Assembly: GCA_015075305.1 (NCBI GenBank)
Contig: JABTUS010000001.1
Span: 930,001-994,000 of the forward strand
DNA length: 64,000 nucleotides
Reading direction: 5' to 3'
From: Opitutaceae bacterium
GTDB lineage: Bacteria > Verrucomicrobiota > Verrucomicrobiia > Opitutales > Opitutaceae
This document shows, in pieces, positions 27,180-36,123 of this stretch; within the stretch, counting starts at the first letter, position 1; each line of letters begins with the position of its first letter. The position numbers and the translations under genes were made by a program. Under the pieces are notes generated by a model. The model worked only from the letters and a program-made list of their open reading frames with translations. It was not told the origin of the DNA and made no database searches.

Positions 27180-29642
27180 CTATTTCCTCAAAACGTATCC
27201 CGGATGCGAGGATAGTTCCGTCTGCAACTTCTGGAACACCGCGTTGACCTCCTCATCGGTCAGCGTCCGGTCTTCGGCGCGAAAGACCAGGGAGAATGCG
27301 AGGCTCTTCCTGCCTTCCGGCACGCCCGGTCCATTGTAGACGTCGAATACCTTCACCCCTTCCAAGTGGAACGCATTGCCAATCGCGGTCCGGGCCATTC
27401 CAGCCAGGGTCTTCCGCACTTCATCCGCCGGGACGCTGCCATCGACGATGATGGCAAGATCGCGCAAGGCCGGGGGGAAGGACGAGAAGGGCTTGTACCG
27501 GCGCCGCACGGTCTCGCTCGAAATCTTTCCGGGCAGCACGGCAAGCACACCCGCGAAGACTTTCCCTTCGACACCCAATTGTCTCACAGCAGACAAGCCA
27601 AGCAGGCCGAAGCTGGCCGTCCAGCCATGCGCCAGATTGCCGGCAGTGCATGCATGCCCAGGCTGCCAACCGCTTTCCAGCGAAGTCACCGGAGCCAGCG
27701 GCTGGCGGGAAAGATCGATCCCGGCAAGCGACGCGATCGACTCGATGCAATGCTTGGCAGAATAAAAGTCCCCAGGCTCCCGGCGAAGCCAGGCGCGTTC
27801 ACCAACTGGCTCAGCAATGACAAATCCCACGGACGCACACTCCCAGATCTGCTCACCTTCCTTGCGGAACACCCGCCCGGTCTCCGCCAGGCGCGAGACA
27901 ATCACGCCACGAGCCTGATTCAGCTTCAGCGATTCAAGCAGTCCTCCAATCAGCGAGGAGCGCAGGTGCGACTGATCCTCCACAAACGGATTTGCCAGCG
28001 CGAGGTCGTCCACGGGCGCACCCGCCGCCTGCTGCTCCTGCTTGGAGCGCAGCGTGTAGTTGACGCACTCGTGAAAGTCGTGTCCGACGAGGTATTCCAT
28101 CGCCGCCCGATTGAATCGAACAACCGGATCGTCCTCGGCCAGAAGGCCGGGAGCGGAGACCTGCGCGACAGGAATCTTGTCCGTCCCGTGCAGACGAAGA
28201 ATCTCCTCCACCAGATCGATGGGGCGATCAAGGTCGTCCCTCCAACTTGGAATCGAAACGGTCCACTGGACGGCTTTGTCCTCGGAAATCTCCCGCTCCC
28301 GGTTCACCATCAGCTCGAGGGATTCGAGTGATGCCTTCATCTCCTCGGTGGAAAGTTTGAAGCCGATGCGATCGTTGACAAGATCGGGGCGCATCACGAT
28401 CTCACGCTGCCAGGGTACATCGCTTCCCACGCGGTGGATCTTTCCAACCACCCTTCCACCGGCAGTTTCGAGAATCAGATCCAGAGTCCGGTGCGCCGCC
28501 TCCAGCAGCGTATGCGGATCGACGCCCCGTTCGTACCGATAGGATGAATCGGAAGTGAGGCCAAGGCGACGGCTGGTGGCGCGGACCGATTGGCGCCTGA
28601 AAACAGCCACCTCGAGGACAAGGTCCCCGGTATTCTCGCCGACACCCGAATCCATGCCTCCCATTACGCCCGCAACCACCACCGGACGTTCAGCATCGGC
28701 AATCACCAGCATGGAGGAACTCAATGTCCGCTCCCTTCCATCGAGGGTCGTGATCTTCTCCCCCTCGCTCGCGTTCCGGACGATGATCTGACTTCCTCTC
28801 AGCTTTGAGGCATCGAACGCATGCACAGGCTGGCCGTATTCGTGAAGGACATAGTTGCCGACATCCACGACGTTGTTGATCGGACGCAACCCCACCGCGC
28901 GCAGCCGATCCTGCATCCAGCCTGGGCTGGGACCAATCCGCACCCCCGCGATGGTGAACGCAGTGTACAACGGACAATCCTGCTGCGAATCGACGCGCAC
29001 TTCCTTTAGCAGTTCGCCGGCACCCGCAACGTCGGAAACCGAATTGGCCGTGAACTTGATCTCAGGGTAGCGCAGCTCGCGCTTGAACCATGCAGCCAGT
29101 TCGCGCGCGATTCCCAGATGTGAAAGGCAATCCGGACGATTCGGTGTCACCTCGATGTCAAACACGACGTCGCCGGCGGGTAGCACGTCATTGATCGGCA
29201 GGCCAAGGTCCGGACGATCCGTCAGTATCAACAATCCGGTGTGATCGTCACCGACTCCCAGTTCACGACCGGAACACATCATGCCGTCAGAGGCCTGCCC
29301 CCGGATCTTCGATTGCTTGATCTCGAAATTGCCGGGCAGAACCGCTCCAGGAAGCGCGACAGGCACTCGATCGCCAGCCTTGTAGTTCTGCGCGCCGCAT
29401 ACAATCGTCCGGATGCCATGCTTGGGGCCGACATCAACCGTGCAGACGGAAAGCTTGTCTGCGCCGGGATGCTTTTCCCGCGTCAGAACCTCTCCCACGT
29501 AAACAGACGCGAGAGCGGGTGCTCCGGTGTGCAGGACTCCCTCCACCTCAAATCCGAGAAAGGTGATGGCGCGGGAGATTTCCTCTTCCGACAGATTGCC
29601 AAGGTCGACGTAGGACTGAAGCCAGTTTCTGGAAACTTTCAC
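27180..29642 (-). CDS. pheT: Phenylalanyl-tRNA synthetase beta subunit
   Basis: An 820-residue protein of the expected length. Domains in order: the N-terminal catalytic-fold mimic (VSRNWLQSYVDLGNL), the OB tRNA-binding domain (residues ~40-150, VGEVLTREKHPGADKLSVC), the B3/B4 editing domain (ITLDGRERTLSSSMLVIAD, VAGVMGGMDSGV), B5, the catalytic mimic (HDFHECVNYTLRSK) and the ferredoxin-like anticodon-binding domain at the C-terminus (FSSFPPALRDLAIIVD). Start is GTG 29642. Acts as the alpha2beta2 enzyme with PheS encoded 23 bases upstream. Confidence 0.95.
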   Translation of the reverse strand: MKVSRNWLQSYVDLGNLSEEEISRAITFLGFEVEGVLHTGAPALASVYVGEVLTREKHPGADKLSVCTVDVGPKHGIRTIVCGAQNYKAGDRVPVALPGAVLPGNFEIKQSKIRGQASDGMMCSGRELGVGDDHTGLLILTDRPDLGLPINDVLPAGDVVFDIEVTPNRPDCLSHLGIARELAAWFKRELRYPEIKFTANSVSDVAGAGELLKEVRVDSQQDCPLYTAFTIAGVRIGPSPGWMQDRLRAVGLRPINNVVDVGNYVLHEYGQPVHAFDASKLRGSQIIVRNASEGEKITTLDGRERTLSSSMLVIADAERPVVVAGVMGGMDSGVGENTGDLVLEVAVFRRQSVRATSRRLGLTSDSSYRYERGVDPHTLLEAAHRTLDLILETAGGRVVGKIHRVGSDVPWQREIVMRPDLVNDRIGFKLSTEEMKASLESLELMVNREREISEDKAVQWTVSIPSWRDDLDRPIDLVEEILRLHGTDKIPVAQVSAPGLLAEDDPVVRFNRAAMEYLVGHDFHECVNYTLRSKQEQQAAGAPVDDLALANPFVEDQSHLRSSLIGGLLESLKLNQARGVIVSRLAETGRVFRKEGEQIWECASVGFVIAEPVGERAWLRREPGDFYSAKHCIESIASLAGIDLSRQPLAPVTSLESGWQPGHACTAGNLAHGWTASFGLLGLSAVRQLGVEGKVFAGVLAVLPGKISSETVRRRYKPFSSFPPALRDLAIIVDGSVPADEVRKTLAGMARTAIGNAFHLEGVKVFDVYNGPGVPEGRKSLAFSLVFRAEDRTLTDEEVNAVFQKLQTELSSHPGYVLRK

Positions 29643-29665
29643 GGTGATGATTCTAAAGGGACCTC

Positions 29666-30709
29666 TCAGGCAAACTGACGCAGGAAACGCAGGTCGTTCT
29701 GATAGAAATATCGGATGTCATCGATGCCGTAGAGTAGCATCGCCAGGCGTTCGAGTCCCATGCCAAACGCATACCCCGTCCAGATCGAAGAATCGTAGCC
29801 GACTCCGTCGAACACGACGGGATCGACCATGCCGCAACCGCCGATTTCGATCCAGTCCTTGTTCACCTTCGGCAGGTGCCTGGCGCTCAGATCAACTTCA
29901 AAGCTCGGTTCGGTGTATCCGAAATAGTGCGGCCGAAAGCGCGTCTTGGTGTCCTTGCCGAGAAGCGATGTGAAGATGTAGTCCAGCAGCGCCTTGAGGT
30001 CCCTCACCGTGACGTTGCGATCGACGTAGAGGCACTCGAGCTGATGGAAGTTCGCGGAGTGCGTCGCATCCGTGGCATCGCGCCGATAGACCCGCCCGGG
30101 GGATACAATGCGGATGGGCGGAGGGCCCTTCAGCATCGTGCGGATCTGCACGGATGACGTATGGGTGCGCAGCAGATACTTCTCGTCGGGAGTCCGTTTC
30201 GCGATGTTTCCGAAACGCGCCCCCGTCGGAAGGTAGAACGTATCCTGGGCATCGCGTGCAGGGTGATCCGCAGGAGTGTTCAGCGCGTCGAAGCACATGT
30301 ATTCTGTTTCCACCTCCGGTCCATCGGCAACTGAGAATCCCACTTTCCTCAGTATGCGGCACATTTCCTCACGCACAAGGGTGAGCGGGTGATATGTGCC
30401 GGGCCCTGCATCAGGCGATGGAAGCGTGGGATCGATCGTCGGGCCAAGCTGCGAGGTGATTTCCGCCTCGCCGATTCTCGCAAGCGCGGCGTCGAGCTCC
30501 AGCTGGAGTTTCGCTTTCGCTTCATTGATGAGTTTTCCCATGGCAGGACGCTGCTCCTTGGGAACACCACCCATCTGTTTCATCAGGGCGGTCAGCTCAC
30601 CGTTTGGTCCGACCAGCCGCGCCTTGGCCGCCTCGAATTCGGGGCGGGACTTGAGCGCATTCAAATCGGCGTGAGCCTTGGAAATAAGTGCGGTGAGAGT
30701 CTGTTCCAT
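29666..30709 (-). CDS. pheS: Phenylalanyl-tRNA synthetase alpha subunit
   Basis: A 347-residue PheS. The N-terminal coiled coil precedes class II motifs: GTYHPLTLVREEMCRILRKV, ETEYMCFDALNTPADHPARD, LLRTHTSSVQIRTM (motif 2 region), and motif 3 GLERLAMLLYGIDDIRYFY. It catalyses phenylalanine activation. The gene sits between the rplT terminator-like hairpin and pheT. No attenuator leader peptide or T-box is visible upstream. Confidence 0.95.
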   Translation of the reverse strand: MEQTLTALISKAHADLNALKSRPEFEAAKARLVGPNGELTALMKQMGGVPKEQRPAMGKLINEAKAKLQLELDAALARIGEAEITSQLGPTIDPTLPSPDAGPGTYHPLTLVREEMCRILRKVGFSVADGPEVETEYMCFDALNTPADHPARDAQDTFYLPTGARFGNIAKRTPDEKYLLRTHTSSVQIRTMLKGPPPIRIVSPGRVYRRDATDATHSANFHQLECLYVDRNVTVRDLKALLDYIFTSLLGKDTKTRFRPHYFGYTEPSFEVDLSARHLPKVNKDWIEIGGCGMVDPVVFDGVGYDSSIWTGYAFGMGLERLAMLLYGIDDIRYFYQNDLRFLRQFA

Positions 30710-30750
30710 GGGAAATGGCGCGCAAAAATGGGTTCAACCAATGGCAAAGT

Positions 30751-30792
30751 GAAAATAAAAAGGACGGTACTCCAGGGAGGAGGCCCGTCCTT
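30751..30792 (-). terminator. Rho-independent terminator-like hairpin between rplT and pheS
   Basis: On the minus strand AAGGACGG (30792-30785) pairs with CCGTCCTT (30767-30760) around a 17-base loop and is followed by TTTATTTTC. It lies 72 bases after the rplT stop and 42 bases before pheS, so it could end the rpmI-rplT transcript or attenuate pheS. The large loop lowers certainty. Confidence 0.7.
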
Positions 30793-30864
30793 CAAGGGCA
30801 GGCACCTGGGCGATCAGGCGCCGCCGCGGGGGGCGAGCCGGTCCGGCTCGCGTTGAGCATAACC

Positions 30865-31251
30865 TCAGGCCTTCGCCTTCGCGGCAGAAGCCTTGTTCTT
30901 CAACGCGTCCTTGGCCTGATTGACCAGCACGTTGAACGCCGCTTCATCCCGAATTGCAATGTCGGACAGGACCTTGCGATCGAGATCGATTCTGGCGGCC
31001 TTGAGCCCCTCTATGAAGCGGCTGTAGCTGATGCCTGCATTGCGGCAGGCTGCATTGAGGCGCACGATCCAGAGACCGCGCATCTCGGACTTCTTCTTTT
31101 TCCGGTCACGGTAGGCATACTGCCAGGCATGCTGGACAGCCTCCTTGGCGTAGCGGAAGAGCTTCGATTTGCTGGCGAAGTAGCCCTTGGCGTACTTCAG
31201 TACTTTCTTGCGACGACGGCGGGAAGCCGGGGCGTTTGTTGAACGAGCCAT
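30865..31251 (-). CDS. rplT: 50S ribosomal protein L20
   Basis: A 128-residue basic protein with the L20 signatures RRRRKKVLKYAKGYFASKSK, YRDRKKKKSEMRGLWIVRLN and YSRFIEGLKAARIDLDRKVL. A short Ala/Lys tail extends beyond the family core. It is required early in 50S assembly and in several bacteria represses its own operon. It follows rpmI by 84 bases. infC, often upstream of rpmI, is not found here. Confidence 0.95.
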   Translation of the reverse strand: MARSTNAPASRRRRKKVLKYAKGYFASKSKLFRYAKEAVQHAWQYAYRDRKKKKSEMRGLWIVRLNAACRNAGISYSRFIEGLKAARIDLDRKVLSDIAIRDEAAFNVLVNQAKDALKNKASAAKAKA

Positions 31252-31335
31252 GTTGGTATTTCCTTTTGGTTTTGTCGCCGGAAGGTCGGCTGAGGATCAC
31301 CTTCCAAGCGTGGTTGTATTTTTCGGCGTGCTGTG

Positions 31336-31530
31336 TCAGAGGCCGAAGGGGAGACAGCGCTTGAGGGGCGCTTCCCTGCCTGGATCGACGAGCTTGTCCT
31401 TGGTTGCACGACGCTTTGACTTCGTGCTTTTCGCAGACAGCAAATGCCGGAAGCCGGGCGTGCGGCGAATCAGTTTGCCCTTGCCGGACATCTTGAAGCG
31501 CTTGGCTACGGACTTTTTGGTCTTTTGCAT
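31336..31530 (-). CDS. rpmI: 50S ribosomal protein L35
   Basis: A 64-residue protein starting at ATG 31530 (MQKTKKSVAKRFKMSGKGKL), with the typical RTPGFRHLLSAKSTKSKRR. The longer frame up to 31617 adds a non-family hydrophobic stretch and lies in what looks like a structured leader. It pairs with rplT as usual. Upstream, instead of infC and thrS, there is a divergent tRNA cluster. Confidence 0.93.
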   Translation of the reverse strand: MQKTKKSVAKRFKMSGKGKLIRRTPGFRHLLSAKSTKSKRRATKDKLVDPGREAPLKRCLPFGL

Positions 31531-31566
31531 GGAAAAATGTAGAAAGCAGACGTTGAGCACGACCTT

Positions 31567-31626
31567 GGCAAGGGCAAAATGCCTCCAAAAAAGCCTCAAA
31601 CCAGGCATCCACACCATCGCCTTGCC
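31567..31626 (-). promoter_or_regulatory. Candidate structured leader of rpmI-rplT
   Basis: On the minus strand GGCAAGG (31626-31620) can pair with CCTTGCC (31573-31567), enclosing ATGCCT paired with AGGCAT. Within the same interval GCCT-GGTTTG-AGGC followed directly by six T forms a small terminator-like hairpin that would compete with the ATGCCT/AGGCAT pairing. The element ends 37 bases before the L35 start. Autoregulation by L20 is known in other bacteria with different structures; here it is an inference. Confidence 0.4.
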
Positions 31627-31645
31627 GAAGACTCATGAAAAGCTG

Positions 31646-31651
31646 TTGACA
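31646..31651 (+). promoter_or_regulatory. Candidate -35 element of the tRNA cluster
   Basis: A perfect TTGACA lies 40 bases before the tRNA-Lys gene. The expected -10 position about 17 bases later (AGTTTT, near 31669) is a poor match, so this is only a weak promoter proposal. Confidence 0.3.
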
Positions 31652-31690
31652 GCAGGTCGGCTTTAGTGAGTTTTCGCCCCTCGCTTTGAT

Positions 31691-31765
<75 letters not shown>

Positions 31766-31860
31766 ATGCCAGGTTTTCCCTCTCGGGTTGACCGCTGCCG
31801 GATTCCTTTTTTCATATCTTTTCACCGTCCGCTCTCAATCAACTTGGTTCTTTCTCACGC

Positions 31861-31935
31861 GCCGGCGTAGCTCAATGGCAGAGCACCTGTTTTGTAAACA
31901 GGTGGTTGCAGGTTCAACTCCCGTCGCCGGCTCCA
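31861..31935 (+). tRNA. tRNA-Thr (anticodon TGT)
   Basis: Acceptor GCCGGCG pairs with CGCCGGC, followed by T and an encoded CCA. Anticodon stem CCTGT/ACAGG encloses TTTGTAA, giving anticodon TGT for ACA. It lies 95 bases after tRNA-Lys, with no gene in between. Confidence 0.96.
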
Positions 31936-31993
31936 TCTTCTCCGTTCAAATCTTGTTTTCCTTTTCCCTCATGGAATAATTTCGATCTTCCAC

Positions 31994-32067
31994 TGCCTGG
32001 TGGTGTAATGGTAGCACAACAGATTCTGACTCTGTTTGTCTAGGTTCGATCCCTAGCCGGGCAGCCA
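31994..32067 (+). tRNA. tRNA-Gln (anticodon CTG)
   Basis: Acceptor TGCCTGG pairs with CCGGGCA including one G-T pair; the discriminator is G, and CCA is encoded. Anticodon stem ACAGA/TCTGT encloses TTCTGAC, giving CTG for CAG. GatCAB in the window may serve tRNA-Gln charging by transamidation; whether GlnRS also exists cannot be seen here. Confidence 0.95.
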
Positions 32068-32371
32068 ATTCATGTCGCTTGACGCATCCACGCAACCAAT
32101 ACCTGATTGGATGTTAAGCCCAAGCCCTCCTAATACCTCGTCTTTCACAATTCCGTTCTCGACCACAGCAGACTCTCGCGGTCTGATTCGTTCCTTAACG
32201 TCCCAAAAGCCTTGATTTTCGCATCCGCCCTTTTCGACACGCTGCTGACGCAAATTGTCCGTGTCATCTTTTTTTGAGCGATTTGTCGCCCCTCACGTCA
32301 AAGGTTCACCAACTCACCTGTTCCTGCAAATCCCCTTTCTCTCCCAACAACTCATCATCCACTGCTAAAAC
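32068..32371. other. Gap between tRNA-Gln and exbB
   Basis: About 304 bases without a supported gene. A 66-codon minus-strand frame here overlaps the tRNA and shows no family features. The promoter of the long exbB operon is expected here; I could not identify a convincing -35/-10 pair, a hairpin or a ribosome site before the ATG at 32372. Confidence 0.5.
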
Positions 32372-33034
32372 ATGACCGCATTCAATCTGCCTCTCGCGTT
32401 CCTCATGGGCCATACTCCGATGGAGCTCTTCAAGGGAGGAGGCCCCATCATGTGGCCGATCATCATCCTGTCGTTCCTGACAATCACCGTGATTATCGAG
32501 CGTGCAATCTTCTCCCTCAAGGAGACTCTTTCCCGCGAGCCTGAAGTCATCGAAAAGATGCTGGAGAAAGCAAAGTCACAGGATTTCGACGGCGCGATTG
32601 CACTCGGCAAGAAGAGCAGGGACTTCATCGCACGCATGCTTGTCTACGCGTTCAACCATCGGGAACAGTCCATCCATAACGCCTTTGCACGCGCAGCCAG
32701 CAAGGAGTTCGCCCGCTACCATCAGGGAATGCCCACGCTCGACACCTGCATCACCGCCGCCCCGCTGCTCGGCCTCCTGGGAACAATCACAGGCATGATG
32801 AACACCTTCGGAGCGCTTGGCACGGCTGGCGGCGATATCGCAGCAGCAGCCGGTCAAATCACCGGCGGTGTCGGTGAAGCGCTGATTGCGACAGCCATGG
32901 GTCTCGTCATCGCGATCATTGGCCTTTTCCCATTCAACTTCTTGAATGCCAAGACTGCTGAGGCCCGTACGGAAGTGGATGATGTCGCCAACTCATTGGA
33001 CTCGATCGTCTCAAAGGTCGACGCTCGCGCTTGA
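32372..33034 (+). CDS. exbB: ExbB/TolQ/MotA-type proton channel protein
   Basis: A 220-residue protein with three membrane helices: about residues 26-46 (MWPIIILSFLTITVIIERAI), 130-150 (ITAAPLLGLLGTITGMMNTF) and 170-190 (GEALIATAMGLVIAIIGLFP). The conserved helix 2-3 pattern with small residues and the Thr in LLGTITGM matches ExbB/TolQ. It forms the stator channel with ExbD and powers TonB by proton flow. It is the first of seven plus-strand genes ending at a terminator at 37253. Confidence 0.92.
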   Translation: MTAFNLPLAFLMGHTPMELFKGGGPIMWPIIILSFLTITVIIERAIFSLKETLSREPEVIEKMLEKAKSQDFDGAIALGKKSRDFIARMLVYAFNHREQSIHNAFARAASKEFARYHQGMPTLDTCITAAPLLGLLGTITGMMNTFGALGTAGGDIAAAAGQITGGVGEALIATAMGLVIAIIGLFPFNFLNAKTAEARTEVDDVANSLDSIVSKVDARA

Positions 33035-33075
33035 TTCGGCCAAAGGCGCTCTAACCCCCATAATATTTTTCATCC

Positions 33076-33504
33076 ATGGCAGGCGGATCCTCAGGAGGAG
33101 GTGGCGGAGCCAAGAAAGCGCGGATTGAGATCATCCCTCTCATTGACGTGATTTTCTTCCTGCTCGCAACTTTCGTTCTCTTCACGCTTTCGCTCAACAA
33201 GTCGCAGGGATTGCCCGTTGTCCTCCCAAAGGTCGAAACGAGCATTCCACGGGATCCCGCGGGATCCGTTACCATAACGGTAACCGCCGAAGGCACGCTC
33301 GCTTGGGACAAGGATCCGATCACCTTGGACGACTTTCTGATTCGCCTTGAAAAATACAAGGCAGCGGCTGGTCCCGATGCCCGTGTTCTGATCAATGGTC
33401 ATGAAGACGCATTCTTCGCGCAGGCTCGCTACGTTTTTGACGAAGTACGCAAGAAGGGGATCCAGAAAGTGTTCATTGAGACACGTGTGCGTCCCCCACA
33501 GTGA
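33076..33504 (+). CDS. exbD: ExbD/TolR family protein, first copy
   Basis: A 142-residue protein: short Gly-rich cytoplasmic N-terminus, one helix with the proton-carrying Asp in IEIIPLIDVIFFLLATFVLF, then a periplasmic domain ending DEVRKKGIQKVFIETRV. It partners ExbB. A second, closely similar copy follows 52 bases later; the two share ARIEIIPLIDVIFFLLATFV almost exactly but differ in the periplasmic part. Confidence 0.93.
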   Translation: MAGGSSGGGGGAKKARIEIIPLIDVIFFLLATFVLFTLSLNKSQGLPVVLPKVETSIPRDPAGSVTITVTAEGTLAWDKDPITLDDFLIRLEKYKAAAGPDARVLINGHEDAFFAQARYVFDEVRKKGIQKVFIETRVRPPQ

Positions 33505-33556
33505 TTTCTGCTAAGAAATCCTGCAATCTCCCGTCACCATTCGAATAGATCCACCC

Positions 33557-33985
33557 ATGGCAGGCACATCTTCAAACAGCAGTGGAAAGAAACAAGCACG
33601 CATCGAGATCATTCCACTAATCGATGTCATTTTCTTCCTACTGGCAACGTTCGTGCTCTTCACACTGTCACTCAACAAGATCCAGTCGCTGGATATCGTA
33701 CTACCCCAAGCGTCGAATGCCGAGAAAAATGAGGACAACGAAAGTGTAACGATTCAGGTTTCTGATGCTGGAACGGTATACTGGAATCGGGAATTGATCA
33801 CCGCTTCCGAAGTGGAACCAAGGCTGCAAAATTATGCAGCGCAGCATCCGACGGATGCAAGAGTCCTGGTCACCTCTGACGACCGGGCAAAATATGGCGC
33901 GACCGTTCAGGTCCTTGACGAAGTGCGCAAGGCGGGGATCACCAAAGTATCCATCGAAACCGTCTGGCGTGGTACAGGAAAGTAA
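33557..33985 (+). CDS. exbD: ExbD/TolR family protein, second copy
   Basis: A 142-residue paralogue of the preceding gene, with the same length, the same Asp-bearing helix (IEIIPLIDVIFFLLATFVLF) and a diverged periplasmic domain (IVLPQASNAEKNEDNESVTI, ending VLDEVRKAGITKVSIETV). ExbD works as a dimer in the ExbB ring, so two genes allow a heterodimer, with asymmetric contacts to TonB or other stalks. TonB starts 12 bases later. Confidence 0.93.
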   Translation: MAGTSSNSSGKKQARIEIIPLIDVIFFLLATFVLFTLSLNKIQSLDIVLPQASNAEKNEDNESVTIQVSDAGTVYWNRELITASEVEPRLQNYAAQHPTDARVLVTSDDRAKYGATVQVLDEVRKAGITKVSIETVWRGTGK

Positions 33986-33997
33986 TCAACCCCGCAC

Positions 33998-34669
33998 ATG
34001 AATCGCGATCTAATCATCGGACTTGCTGTTTCAGCCGCCCTTCACGGCGGGGTATTCTTCGGCGAGACGCTATTCCACAAGAAATCTCAGCATGCCCCCA
34101 AAAAACAGGAGGAAGCTGTGATCGAACTGATGGAGATGCCTCCACCCCCTCCCGAAGAAGAACCTGAGCTTCAGGATCCAACCGAAGACACCCCACCCGA
34201 AGCGGCGGAACTCGCACCGCCGATGGCCGTTGACCTGCCATCCGCTGTTACCATCGACTCATTTGTTCAGAAGCTTCAACCGCCCCCTCCTCCAGGTTTG
34301 GATCGTCCCAAGGGCAATATCACAATCCCGACTGGCCGCCCGAGTGTTGGCAGCATTGGACACGGAATGAAGGATCTGTTTGATTTGGCCAATCTTGATC
34401 AGGCTCCTCAGGCGCGAATTCAGGCTAAACCCAATTACCCGTTTGAAATGCGCCGTGCGGGCATCACCGGAGACGTATTGGTTGGGTTCATTGTGAATTC
34501 CAGTGGCGACGTCGTTGAAGCGACGGCGCTAAAATCCTCCCAGCGGGAATTCGAAGCCGCGGCAGTTCAGGCTGTCTCGAAATGGAAGTTCAAGCCCGGA
34601 CGCAAGGGAGGCAAGGCGGTCAATACCCGAATGCAGGTCCCAATCGTATTCAGCATCACCGACGAATGA
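33998..34669 (+). CDS. tonB: TonB-family energy transducer
   Basis: A 223-residue protein. The N-terminal helix (about residues 5-25) carries the SxxxH-type motif SAALHGG used to contact ExbB/ExbD. A periplasmic Pro/Glu-rich region (MPPPPPEEEPELQDP and LQPPPPPG) spans the envelope, and the C-terminal TonB domain runs from about residue 140 (YPFEMRRAGITGDVLVGFIV, ASKWKFKPGR-like SKWKFKPGRKGGK). Its stop overlaps the start of the TPR gene (ATGA at 34666-34669). Confidence 0.92.
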   Translation: MNRDLIIGLAVSAALHGGVFFGETLFHKKSQHAPKKQEEAVIELMEMPPPPPEEEPELQDPTEDTPPEAAELAPPMAVDLPSAVTIDSFVQKLQPPPPPGLDRPKGNITIPTGRPSVGSIGHGMKDLFDLANLDQAPQARIQAKPNYPFEMRRAGITGDVLVGFIVNSSGDVVEATALKSSQREFEAAAVQAVSKWKFKPGRKGGKAVNTRMQVPIVFSITDE

Positions 34670-36102
34670 GACTTTACCGTATCATGCCGCTTTTTTCGCC
34701 ATCTCTCCGCACCCCTCTGCGAGTAGGTTCCCTTCTGCTTGCCTTGGGGCTGGCCGAGCCCTTCGTAAGTCATGCCCAGGATCGTCAGAATGCTCCGAAG
34801 AAGGAGTTGAGTGACAAAGTTTCTGAAGAACTGGGCAAGATCCGCACCCAGACTGATGCCAAGAACTACGACGGTGCCTTGGCCATCATTGATGGCCTTA
34901 TCAAGATTTCAGGTCCCGAAAGCTACGATCTGGCACTGCTGTCCCAGGTAAAGGCGCAGATTCTGTTAACAAAGGGGGATTACGCAAAATCAATTCCTCC
35001 CTTGGAAACCGCCGTCTCCATTTCCGACAAGTACGGATTCTTCGACGATCGGCAGACCCAGGAACTTACCTACTACCTGTCACAGCTCTACTACCAAGAG
35101 GCGGTAACCAGCAAGGTTCCGGCGGATCAACGGCGGTATTACGGCAAGGCAGTTTCGTACATGGACCAATGGGCCAAGCGGAATACCAAGCCAAATCCCG
35201 ATGTTCAGCTCTATTACGCCACGCTGCTATTCTATCAATCCCAGCTGGATTCGAACAACCCGGATCGCAAGTTGCTCAAGCGCGCACAGGAAGAGGTGGA
35301 GAAGGGCCTGCAGATGTCTGTCCATCCCAAGGACACCTTTTACCTACTGCTATTCGCAACGCTTCAACAGCAGGAGAAGATCAAGGAATCAATCGATATC
35401 CTTGAGCTCTATCTGAAGCTGAAACCAGATGCGAAGACATACTGGCCCCAGCTTGCGTCCCTCTATCTTAATCAACAGAAGGATATTCGCGTTATCGCTA
35501 CAATCGAACGGGCTCAGAAACTTGGGGTAATGACAAGCCCCAAGGACAACTTCACCCTGGTCGGACTCTATTTTAACATCGGGCAGTTCGATTATGCCAT
35601 AGACCTTCTCAGCAAGGGTCTTAGGGATGGCTCAATCGAGAACGAACAGCGGAATTGGGAACTACTCGCTGCGGCCTACATGCAGCTCCACAAGGAGCTG
35701 AAAGCGATCGAAGTGCTGAAGGAAGCTTCAAAGCTCTATCCCGAATCCGGCGCACTCCTTGCGCAAATCGCACAAACCTATTATCAACTCGAAAGAATTC
35801 AGGACGCCTATACCTATGCCAAGCAAGCGGTCTCCAAAAAGTTGGAGAAGCCGTGGACAACGCAACTTTTTCTCGCCTATGTTTCGTATGAGCTGAAGAA
35901 GTACGACGACGCGCTTGCAGCGGTGAACACGGCGGCTTCCTACCCGCAAGGGGTCAAGGATGCTGAACGCCTGAAGAAGGGTATCGAAGACGCAATCGCC
36001 GAGGCAGCCGCACTTCGTGAGCAGATAGCCGCTGAAACCGGAAAGAAGGCGCCAAAATCGGACGCTACGAAGACTCCGACAAACCAGCCCACCAAGAAGT
36101 AA
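34666..36102 (+). CDS. Exported TPR-repeat protein of the ExbBD-TonB operon
   Basis: A 478-residue protein with a signal peptide (LRVGSLLLALGLAEPFVSHA, likely cleaved before QDRQ) followed by tandem TPR-like helical repeats through about residue 430, and an Ala/Lys/Thr-rich C-terminal tail. ATG 34666 overlaps the tonB stop, which supports a shared function. In Tol systems a periplasmic TPR protein (CpoB/YbgF) accompanies TolQRA; this gene is in the comparable place but is larger. Ligand unknown. Confidence 0.82.
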   Translation: MRLYRIMPLFSPSLRTPLRVGSLLLALGLAEPFVSHAQDRQNAPKKELSDKVSEELGKIRTQTDAKNYDGALAIIDGLIKISGPESYDLALLSQVKAQILLTKGDYAKSIPPLETAVSISDKYGFFDDRQTQELTYYLSQLYYQEAVTSKVPADQRRYYGKAVSYMDQWAKRNTKPNPDVQLYYATLLFYQSQLDSNNPDRKLLKRAQEEVEKGLQMSVHPKDTFYLLLFATLQQQEKIKESIDILELYLKLKPDAKTYWPQLASLYLNQQKDIRVIATIERAQKLGVMTSPKDNFTLVGLYFNIGQFDYAIDLLSKGLRDGSIENEQRNWELLAAAYMQLHKELKAIEVLKEASKLYPESGALLAQIAQTYYQLERIQDAYTYAKQAVSKKLEKPWTTQLFLAYVSYELKKYDDALAAVNTAASYPQGVKDAERLKKGIEDAIAEAAALREQIAAETGKKAPKSDATKTPTNQPTKK

Positions 36103-36123
36103 CCATTTCCATCATCGAACTTC

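Noticed and set aside
27366-28331. A 321-codon frame antisense to pheT
   Set aside because: Lies wholly inside pheT; no family features; long antisense frames are common in GC-rich genes.
30710-30864. T-box or phenylalanine attenuator upstream of pheS
   Set aside because: No T-box consensus and no Phe-rich leader peptide; the hairpin is best read as a terminator after rplT.
31106-31636. A 176-codon frame overlapping rplT and rpmI on the same strand in another frame
   Set aside because: L20 and L35 are certain; the other frame is a shadow.
31788-32253. Short open frames over the tRNA cluster (31788-31979 plus, 32053-32253 minus)
   Set aside because: They overlap complete tRNA cloverleaves and show no protein features.
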